Assembly (NCBI RefSeq): GCF_001039475.1
Contig: NZ_LELK01000001.1
Span: 1,576,819-1,640,818, forward strand
Source of the DNA: Guptibacillus hwajinpoensis
GTDB taxonomy: Bacteria; Bacillota; Bacilli; Bacillales; Guptibacillaceae
DNA length: 64,000 nucleotides
Direction of reading: 5' to 3'
The translations under genes were made by a program, and so were the position numbers. Below the pieces are notes generated by a model, which saw only the letters and a list, made by a program, of their open reading frames with translations, searched no databases and had not been told where the DNA came from. Positions 58,340 through 64,000 of the stretch are shown here, piece after piece (position 1 is the first letter of the stretch; every line of letters begins with the position of its first letter).

Positions 58340-58768
58340 TCACCCCAACCACAGAAAACCAGTAGAAAATAATGCAATTACTACAATTACATAGAAGCTC
58401 AATTGACTAAGCGTATAAATGTAATTCCTTCGATTTATCGCGTATTTCCATTCAAAAAGAGCTTGAACACTTTCTGAATCGATCAGAAATATAAACAGTA
58501 CAAACCATGCTTCCAAATACCAAAGTGATTCTGCCGGGAGTCTCGTTACGTTGTAGAACGCACCAATAATAATAAATGCCATAAACGTAATTCTAATACT
58601 CCAATCAACCTTACTATGTAATTTATTTAAATGGTTATAAGAGAAAAATTTCCTCTTCTCAACCTTGAGCCATCTTCTCATAACAGCACTGAAAGTAAAG
58701 TTTAAAACAATAAGGATGATAATTAATAAGACTAGCTTTAGCCAAAAATCAGGACCTATGCCATACAA
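58340..58768 (-). CDS. DUF4181 domain-containing membrane protein
   Basis: A 142-residue protein with four membrane helices and the DUF4181 pattern (WLKVEKRKFFSYNHLNKLHSKVDWSIRI, ESVQALFEWKYAINRRNYIYTLSQL). Function unknown; such genes occur in multiple copies in Bacillus. The frame opens at 58801, but GGAGGGGAGG lies within that extension and fits the TTG at 58766-58768. Confidence 0.78.
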   Translation of the reverse strand: MYGIGPDFWLKLVLLIIILIVLNFTFSAVMRRWLKVEKRKFFSYNHLNKLHSKVDWSIRITFMAFIIIGAFYNVTRLPAESLWYLEAWFVLFIFLIDSESVQALFEWKYAINRRNYIYTLSQLSFYVIVVIALFSTGFLWLG

Positions 58769-58888
58769 AAGCCGATCCTCCCCTCCTTCATACGATTTCA
58801 AAGGAAGATGATCAATAGAATCGTACTAACACCTTCCCCGTTTCCAATTATTTCAAACTATTAAAAACAACTCAATCATTTTTCCACA

Positions 58889-58923
58889 TAAAAAAGAGCC
58901 TATCACATTGATGATAAACTCTC
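58889..58923 (-). terminator. Minus-strand terminator-like hairpin
   Basis: GAG-TTTATCA/TGATAGG-CTC stem with G-U pairs and U6 tail; about 210 bp after the MFS stop, so it may end that transcript. Confidence 0.5.
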
Positions 58924-58932
58924 ATAGAGATA

Positions 58933-58959
58933 GGGGGGCAGGTCCGAACCTGACCCCCC
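58933..58959. repeat. Family A palindrome, copy 11 (decayed)
   Basis: GGGGGGCAGGT-CCGA-ACCTGACCCCCC; one T missing in the left arm, so the stem carries a bulge. Confidence 0.8.
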
Positions 58960-59096
58960 TCCTTCCTTTACAGTCTGATGAGAACAAATCAATTCATATC
59001 CCAAGGGAAAATGAATTATAGTAATTTCTTTTGCTCTAAAAGTAATGAGGCATGTAGGTGTTACTCAACTGCCAGCTTCTTAATTTCTGTTTTATA

Positions 59097-59128
59097 GGTG
59101 GACAAGAAACCTGTCCCTTTGTCCCTCA
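59097..59128. repeat. Family D repeat (GGACAAG...CTTGTCC type)
   Basis: GGTGGACAAGAAACCTGTCC followed by CTTTGTCCCTC. The stems GGACA/TGTCC can form a hairpin; a GTCCCTCTACCACGGAC remnant near 39547 resembles it. Confidence 0.4.
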
Positions 59129-59135
59129 AAAATTT

Positions 59136-60293
59136 TTAGTGAGCCTGCACTGTTTGACGTTTGTTACCTTTTCTAAGCCACATTGAATAGAATAAGATAA
59201 TCAAAATCCCAATTGAAATGGCAATGATATAAATAATAACAACGTTTGTTGAAATTCCTTCAACGAGTGACGAAAGAAACTGTCCTAGAAACGTAAACGA
59301 AGAGAAATACGCTAGATTCCTTCCTCGATTGCTAACATTACTTTTCTCGACGACCATATGATTGGCTAACGGAATCGTGAAACCAAATCCAAATCCTATA
59401 ACAATTCCCGCAATTATAGCGACGATCAAGAAACTCTGACCTAAGGTTAATAGAATGAAACCAAGTGTAAACAGAGAAAATCCGGTGAGTAGCGTTTGAT
59501 AATCAGAAAACCTTTTAACCATTTTAGGCATAATGCTAGCTGATATGACGGCTATTAGCGAAATCATCGCTAGGAAATAGCCTGTTGTTTCGGATCCTAA
59601 TCCAAAGTTATTAGCTAGATAGAATGGTAGTGTGATAAATGCGATAAAAAACATTGTCATCGCTAATAAAGCTGATAGCAACACTGGAAAAATAGTCTTC
59701 GAAGTGCTCGCTTTCGTTTCTTGGCTCTCTTCCAAATGCATTGATTTCTTGAACGGCACAAAAATCAAGATGAACAACAGAGCAATCCATGCGATTAAAT
59801 AAATCATAAATGGCCACTGCCACCCTATTCCACCTAGTACTCCTCCGATACTTAGAAAGATAATTCCGCCTGCTTCAATCGACATGCCTTGAAGAGCAAT
59901 CATCTTCAAACGTTCTTCCCCAACAAAGAACTCAGCAAGAAGTCCTGTAGAAGAAGCCATGACGATCGCTGTTGCTCCACCTAGTAGTATCCGATCAGCA
60001 AATACGGGTATCGTTCCGGACAACCAAATAGCAGAGACCCCTAGCGCCCCATACAATACTAACCCTATGCATAAAGAAACATATGATCCGAGTCGGTCAA
60101 TGAGCCGACCAGCAAGTGGAGCGAAAAGAACAACGCCAAGTGCTGGTAGTGTTGTCAGCCATGTGGCCATATCTTCTACTCCATAATGCTGTGATATTTC
60201 TATGAGAGCCGGTGTAATAGCACTCCCTACCATGATCGTTAAACTTGCAGCAAGCATTAAAGAAAAGATACCAACTTTCGATAAGTTATTCAT
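59136..60293 (-). CDS. MFS transporter
   Basis: A 385-residue protein with 12 membrane helices of the drug:H+ antiporter type (PLAGRLIDRLGSYVSLCIGLVLYG carries motif A between helices 2 and 3). AAGGAGG site before the ATG. Divergent from a MarR regulator with a palindromic operator between them, so it is probably a MarR-controlled exporter of an antimicrobial or toxic metabolite. Confidence 0.9.
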   Translation of the reverse strand: MNNLSKVGIFSLMLAASLTIMVGSAITPALIEISQHYGVEDMATWLTTLPALGVVLFAPLAGRLIDRLGSYVSLCIGLVLYGALGVSAIWLSGTIPVFADRILLGGATAIVMASSTGLLAEFFVGEERLKMIALQGMSIEAGGIIFLSIGGVLGGIGWQWPFMIYLIAWIALLFILIFVPFKKSMHLEESQETKASTSKTIFPVLLSALLAMTMFFIAFITLPFYLANNFGLGSETTGYFLAMISLIAVISASIMPKMVKRFSDYQTLLTGFSLFTLGFILLTLGQSFLIVAIIAGIVIGFGFGFTIPLANHMVVEKSNVSNRGRNLAYFSSFTFLGQFLSSLVEGISTNVVIIYIIAISIGILIILFYSMWLRKGNKRQTVQAH

Positions 60294-60334
60294 TCTCTTA
60301 CCTCCTTCATTACAAAAAACATCTTATCACAATA

Positions 60335-60356
60335 TAATTAGTTAGGAAACTAATTA
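60335..60356. promoter_or_regulatory. Candidate MarR operator
   Basis: Perfect palindrome TAATTAGTT-AGGA-AACTAATTA in the MFS/MarR divergent region; a half-site GTTAGTT recurs at about 60387-60393 beside the MarR ribosome binding site. An extended -10 TGCTAAAAT (60376-60383) lies between them. Confidence 0.6.
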
Positions 60357-60410
60357 AAATACACTCTCTATTTATGCTAAAATACAGTTAGTTCAGGAGG
60401 TAGTACGCTT

Positions 60411-60842
60411 ATGCATAAATCTCATAATGACGACATCGGATTTCAAGTTCAGCAAATATCCCATTTAGTAAAACAGCTTCAAAATGAACGATTAGTAAAA
60501 GAAGATCTTAGCATCTCTCATATGAATGTCATGTTTGTATTGTATGAAGAAGACCGAGTCAATCAATCACACATTCAAAATAACCTCGGCATTAAAGCTT
60601 CCTCTCTTTCTAAGCTGATTGATATTTTAATACAAAAAGGATTAGTCACACGAGAATCACCAGCTGGAGACGCTCGCTCTAAAATCATCTGTCTTACCGA
60701 TCTCGGCAAAGAAAAACAGTCCCAGCTCTATAACGTAAGAGATGAATTAGAAAAGCAGCTAACCGAACATTTAAGTGAAGCAGAAACTAAGCAGCTTGCT
60801 AGAATGCTCTCACAAGTGAAGAGCAATATTGTGAAGGAATAG
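60411..60842 (+). CDS. MarR family transcriptional regulator
   Basis: A 143-residue MarR protein with winged helix (NQSHIQNNLGIKASSLSKLIDILIQKGLVTRESPAGDARSKIICLTDLGKEK) and dimerisation helices at both ends. Ribosome binding site AGGAGGT. Likely represses itself and the divergent MFS gene. Confidence 0.92.
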   Translation: MHKSHNDDIGFQVQQISHLVKQLQNERLVKEDLSISHMNVMFVLYEEDRVNQSHIQNNLGIKASSLSKLIDILIQKGLVTRESPAGDARSKIICLTDLGKEKQSQLYNVRDELEKQLTEHLSEAETKQLARMLSQVKSNIVKE

Positions 60843-60850
60843 CACCACAC

Positions 60851-60882
60851 ACAAAAAACCACCAGGACGGTGGTTTTTTGTG
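60851..60882. terminator. Bidirectional terminator between MarR and MATE genes
   Basis: AAAAAACCACC (60853-60863)/GGTGGTTTTTT (60869-60879), loop AGGAC; U-rich on both strands. Confidence 0.92.
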
Positions 60883-60909
60883 ATTGAATCCTTCTACCTC
60901 ATGATCGAT

Positions 60910-62289
60910 TCAGGATGATAGCTTCCGGGGTGAGAATTCTTCTACTTTGTCCTCAAAACTCATTCTCCCTAACTTTGGTATATACAGCGATAAAAATAAT
61001 GACCGACCGAAACTGAACAGAACAAAGCTTAACCAAATTCCCCTATTCCCTAAGATCGGAACCGTCAGCCAGATTGTCGGCAGAAACAGAAGCAGGGCAA
61101 GAAGAATTGAGTCTCGAACTGGTGCCGCTTGGGTGGCCCCTGAGAATAGTCCTTCAAGCTGTAGCCCCCAAAAACCGAGTATGGGGAAGATGACGATCCA
61201 AATGAGCTGGTCATATGCGGCCGTCTGCACTTCGCCGATTGTCGTAAAGAGACTCACGATTTCCTCGCCCCATAACACCATCAGGAGGGAGAGAAAGACA
61301 GCAGATCCCACTCCCCATAGTGCTGATAAGTGAAACGCACGGGTGTAGAGTGGACGATTCTTACTTCCGATCGACCTTCCGACGAGGATACTTGAAGCAT
61401 TCGCAAACCCTCCGAGCAAATAAGCCATTATATAATGAATTTGCAAAAGGATGGCATTGCCCGCGAGGATCACTTCGCCCAAACTCGCTCCTTTGGAAGT
61501 GAAGATGATTGTCATGGTCAGGAGGCATATTGTGCGGAGAAACAAGTCTCTGTTCACTTTGAACATCTTTTGAAGCGGTTCAAGCTCAGACAGCATTCTC
61601 CACCGAATTTCCTTAAGTCCTGGTTTGATTGAGCGATAGATGACGATTGCGCCAAACATGACGGCGGTTACTTCAGAGATCAGTGTTGCGGTAGCTACAC
61701 CAGTGACGCCCATTCCAAATCCGAGCACAAAGACAACGTCCAGAATAATATTGAGAACATTCATTAGCACCTGGGTGGCGAGTGCCAGCCGGACTTTCCC
61801 CATTCCGATGAGCCAGCCGATCATCACATAGCTTGCCAGAATGAAGGGTGCTCCATAAATCCGAATGGAAAAGTAAGATGCAGCAATTTCTGAAACGGCT
61901 TCACTTCCTCCCATCATCATTAATGAGAGATGCAAGATTGGCGCCTGCAAAACGAGAAAAAGCAAACCGAACAGAAAGGCAACGATCATCGGTCTGAAAA
62001 AAGTTAACAGCATCTCCTTCTGATCCTTAAGCCCTTCTGCCTGCGATGTAAAGCCGCTAGTGCTAACCCTTAAGAATCCTAGCAGCCAGTACATCGTGTT
62101 AAAGATAACTGCACCAATCGCCACTCCCCCAATGGAGACCGGATCGGGCATACGTCCGACAACTGCCGTGTCAACTGCGCCGAGCAGCGGAGTTGAGATC
62201 CCTGAAATGACGAGCGGGAGGGCTAATAGAAGGTATTCTTTATGGCTGCAGGCTTTCTTTATTTCTAACGATGGTGATCCTATCTTCAT
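60910..62289 (-). CDS. MATE family efflux transporter
   Basis: A 459-residue, 12-helix MATE exporter (LALPLVISGISTPLLGAVDTAVVGRM, YILLGG-like LLGGFANASSILVGRSIG, LQLEGLFSGATQAAPVRDS). The frame opens at 62304; AAGGAGAA fits the ATG at 62287-62289. It follows the peptide-type ABC ATPase genes by 64 bp on the same strand with no terminator in between, so co-transcription is possible. Confidence 0.88.
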   Translation of the reverse strand: MKIGSPSLEIKKACSHKEYLLLALPLVISGISTPLLGAVDTAVVGRMPDPVSIGGVAIGAVIFNTMYWLLGFLRVSTSGFTSQAEGLKDQKEMLLTFFRPMIVAFLFGLLFLVLQAPILHLSLMMMGGSEAVSEIAASYFSIRIYGAPFILASYVMIGWLIGMGKVRLALATQVLMNVLNIILDVVFVLGFGMGVTGVATATLISEVTAVMFGAIVIYRSIKPGLKEIRWRMLSELEPLQKMFKVNRDLFLRTICLLTMTIIFTSKGASLGEVILAGNAILLQIHYIMAYLLGGFANASSILVGRSIGSKNRPLYTRAFHLSALWGVGSAVFLSLLMVLWGEEIVSLFTTIGEVQTAAYDQLIWIVIFPILGFWGLQLEGLFSGATQAAPVRDSILLALLLFLPTIWLTVPILGNRGIWLSFVLFSFGRSLFLSLYIPKLGRMSFEDKVEEFSPRKLSS

Positions 62290-62353
62290 AGTATTCTCCT
62301 TCACTATTCTTCAAACTCAGCAACTCACGGCAAACGAGTAGAAAATCACAACG

Positions 62354-63127
62354 TCAATCCAGAGATGCAGCGTTTAGCAAAGCCTTTGTATAAGGATTCC
62401 TTTCATGCTCATAAAGCTTACCTAGTTCAAACTGGTCAACCATCGACCCTTCCTTCAGGACGATAATCCTCTCACATAGAAAGGTGACCGCCCTCATGTC
62501 ATGCGAGATAAATAGGATCGTTATGTTTAATTGTTGCTGTAGTTTTTTTAAGAGAGTAAGAATTTGAACTTGAACCGTCACATCCAGACTCGCAGTTGGT
62601 TCATCGCAAATGAGGAGTGATGGTTCAAGACTGATTGCTCTTGCGATACTTACTCGTTGCTTTTGACCTCCGCTAAGTTCGCCTGGGTAACGATCGGCTA
62701 GACTACTATCAAGACCAACTAGGCCTAGAAGTTCTCTTGCAATATCTTTATCTGAAAGTCCCTCCACATCAATAAAAGAAGGTGTGAATTCTTTGTAATT
62801 CTTAAGTTGTTCTAGCAGGCTTTTCCAAATGGGAAGCTTAGGGTTTAAGGCACTGGCGGCGTCTTGGAAAATCATCTGGACATTCTTACGGTACGCTCTT
62901 AAGGGAGCACGTTTCTTAGGCGCAATCGGACTTCCTTGAAAGGTGATCCCTCCATCCTGATAGGTTTCTAGACCAATCAAGATTTTGGCTAATGTACTTT
63001 TTCCGCTCCCACTCTCTCCAACGATTCCAAGAGACTCACCTTGTTCTAGCGAAAAAGATAACTGTTTCAAAGCGTGCACGTTTTTCGAATACTGTTTTGA
63101 TAGGTTGTCTACTACGAGAATGCTCAT
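62354..63127 (-). CDS. Dipeptide/nickel-type ABC transporter ATP-binding protein (DppF/NikE-like)
   Basis: A 257-residue ATPase: Walker A GESGSGKST, signature LSGGQKQRVSIARAI, Walker B LLICDEPTASLDV, H-loop ISHD, and a C-terminal HERNPYTKALLNA extension typical of the Dpp/Opp/Nik group. It overlaps the upstream ATPase gene by 4 bp (ATGA). Imports peptides, nickel or metallophore-type ligands; the binding protein that would settle this lies outside the window. Confidence 0.9.
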   Translation of the reverse strand: MSILVVDNLSKQYSKNVHALKQLSFSLEQGESLGIVGESGSGKSTLAKILIGLETYQDGGITFQGSPIAPKKRAPLRAYRKNVQMIFQDAASALNPKLPIWKSLLEQLKNYKEFTPSFIDVEGLSDKDIARELLGLVGLDSSLADRYPGELSGGQKQRVSIARAISLEPSLLICDEPTASLDVTVQVQILTLLKKLQQQLNITILFISHDMRAVTFLCERIIVLKEGSMVDQFELGKLYEHERNPYTKALLNAASLD

Positions 63128-63942
63128 AGAGAATACACGCCTTCAGTCGTCGATGCTTGTCGTTCCTCGGGAAGTGACAATAACGAGGAACAAAGCTTTT
63201 TCGTGTAGGGGTGTTGATGGTGGAATCGGATTTGCTCTGTGGGCCCATCTTCCACGATCACTCCCTCATACATCACATGAATTCGGTCAGACCACTTATA
63301 CGCTTGTGCAAGATCATGCGTAATCATCAAAACGGCACAGTCCGTTTCTTTACGGGCTTTATCAATATACTTCAGCACCTTTTCACCATTCATCAAATCT
63401 AATGCTGTCGTCACTTCATCACAAATGAGAATGTTCGGTTTTAGCGCTAGGGTCATTGAGATGGCTGCACGCTGCACTTGGCCTCCGCTCAATTGAAAGG
63501 GATAGCTATGATAGACCCGCTTGGGATCCAAACCCGTTTCTGCCAGTGCAAGAAGAGCCGCTTCTTTCGCTGCCTTTTTGGAGATGGATTGATGAGTACG
63601 GATCGTTTCGATTAGTTGTTTTCCAATCTTGATATAAGGTGTAAAGCTTCCACGGTAGTCCTGAAAGATGATGCCGATTTCTTTACCAAGTAATTGATAA
63701 TGCTCGTTTCTACTCAGCTTCACTAAGTCCTGCCCTTTATACAAAATCTGCCCTTCCACCGTCATCTCTTCAGGTAGAATTCCGAGGATCGCTCTCGCGG
63801 TCAAACTTTTTCCGCTTCCACTTTCCCCGATCAAAGCAGCCATTTCCCCTTTCTCAATTTCCATATCGATGCCTTTAAGTAAGAGTTCGCCGCTCCTGCT
63901 TTCAATGGTTAAGTTGTTAACCGTCAGTAAACTGTTACTCAA
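63124..63942 (-). CDS. Dipeptide/nickel-type ABC transporter ATP-binding protein (DppD/NikD-like)
   Basis: A 272-residue ATPase with Walker A GESGSGKSLTARAI, signature LSGGQVQRAAISMTLAL and Walker B ILICDEVTTALDLM (Val replaces the usual Pro after DE), and a HHQHPYTKKLCSSLL tail. It starts with TTG overlapping the stop of the permease gene. Partner of the ATPase encoded next. Confidence 0.9.
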   Translation of the reverse strand: MSNSLLTVNNLTIESRSGELLLKGIDMEIEKGEMAALIGESGSGKSLTARAILGILPEEMTVEGQILYKGQDLVKLSRNEHYQLLGKEIGIIFQDYRGSFTPYIKIGKQLIETIRTHQSISKKAAKEAALLALAETGLDPKRVYHSYPFQLSGGQVQRAAISMTLALKPNILICDEVTTALDLMNGEKVLKYIDKARKETDCAVLMITHDLAQAYKWSDRIHVMYEGVIVEDGPTEQIRFHHQHPYTKKLCSSLLSLPEERQASTTEGVYSL

Positions 63943-64000
63943 ATCCGGCCCCTCCCTCTTCGAATATCAAACTGACTTTTCAGACCATCTCCTAAAAGGT
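63939..64000 (-). CDS. ABC transporter permease, C-terminal end (DppC/NikC-like, 5' part outside window)
   Basis: The last 20 codons read LLGDGLKSQFDIRRGRGRI before TGA. NLLGDGL followed by a short basic tail is the standard C-terminus of DppC/OppC/NikC-type permeases. The stop overlaps the TTG start of the downstream ATPase gene, confirming the transporter operon continues to the right. Confidence 0.78.
   Translation of the reverse strand, partial: LLGDGLKSQFDIRRGRGRI

Larger units (their letters stand above)
58769..59135. other. Repeat-rich intergenic region between DUF4181 and MFS genes
   Basis: Contains the TTTCCAATTATTTCAAAC segment shared with 51311-51330 (at about 58840-58857), a minus-strand hairpin (58889-58923), family A copy 11 (58933-58959) and a family D repeat (59097-59128). 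No open frame of note. Confidence 0.55.

Overview
The window looks like a chromosomal segment of an aerobic, spore-forming member of the Bacillaceae (low-to-moderate GC, strong AGGAGG-type ribosome binding sites, frequent TTG/GTG starts). Supporting markers are a ComK homologue, two YjcZ-type sporulation miniproteins and a tandem-repeat His/Gly/Tyr protein that all sit behind sigma-K-like promoters, MprF, a squalene-hopene/sesquarterpene-type cyclase, a PPDK/PPDK-regulator pair and an LXG type VII toxin locus. No rRNA, tRNA, prophage, CRISPR array or intact transposase was found. The species cannot be fixed from the sequence alone.

Layout. 1-10.5 kb (minus strand): a complete branched-chain-amino-acid-type ABC importer (binding protein, livG, livF, livH, livM), followed by a FabH-like condensing enzyme with an altered active site, an alpha/beta hydrolase and a truncated FabG-like dehydrogenase, all downstream of a 1,000-residue MalT/SARP-type activator. 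10.7-13.7 kb: an ECF sigma factor, its zinc-finger anti-sigma and two membrane proteins. 13.8-14.3 kb: the two sigma-K miniproteins. 14.4-28.7 kb: single genes and pairs (PAS-STAS, ASCH, secreted C45 acyltransferase, SRPBCC, terpene cyclase, DoxX, secreted M14 peptidase, LysR with a paired SMR exporter, DUF1641 plus type II NADH dehydrogenase, DUF2785, ComK). 29-33 kb: an LXG toxin operon with two helper proteins, a glycine-zipper toxin, a probable membrane immunity protein, DUF4176 and the broken start of a second immunity gene. 33.3-33.9 kb: a minus-strand SAM-I riboswitch with terminator in front of a small gene of unknown function.

34-48.5 kb: thioredoxin, CGNR protein, DUF3179 lipoprotein, MprF, a racemase/DUF1611 operon, and a two-component system divergent from a GT39-GT2-GtrA surface glycosylation operon. 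48.6-48.7 kb holds an isolated fragment of dnaA coding sequence. 48.8-53.3 kb: DoxX/FMN-reductase/HxlR redox module, SDR, repeat coat protein, potassium channel and a small duplicated-domain protein. 53.6-57.1 kb: the PPDK regulatory protein and PPDK. 57.3-64 kb: GlsB-type and other membrane proteins, MFS with MarR, MATE exporter, and the end of a Dpp/Nik-type ABC transporter.

A striking background feature is a family of at least eleven short palindromes (GGGGTCAG-GTAC core and a CACGTG-core variant) lying almost exclusively between genes, often acting as the terminator and in two cases supplying the last codons and stop codon of a gene. At least three further intergenic repeat families are present.
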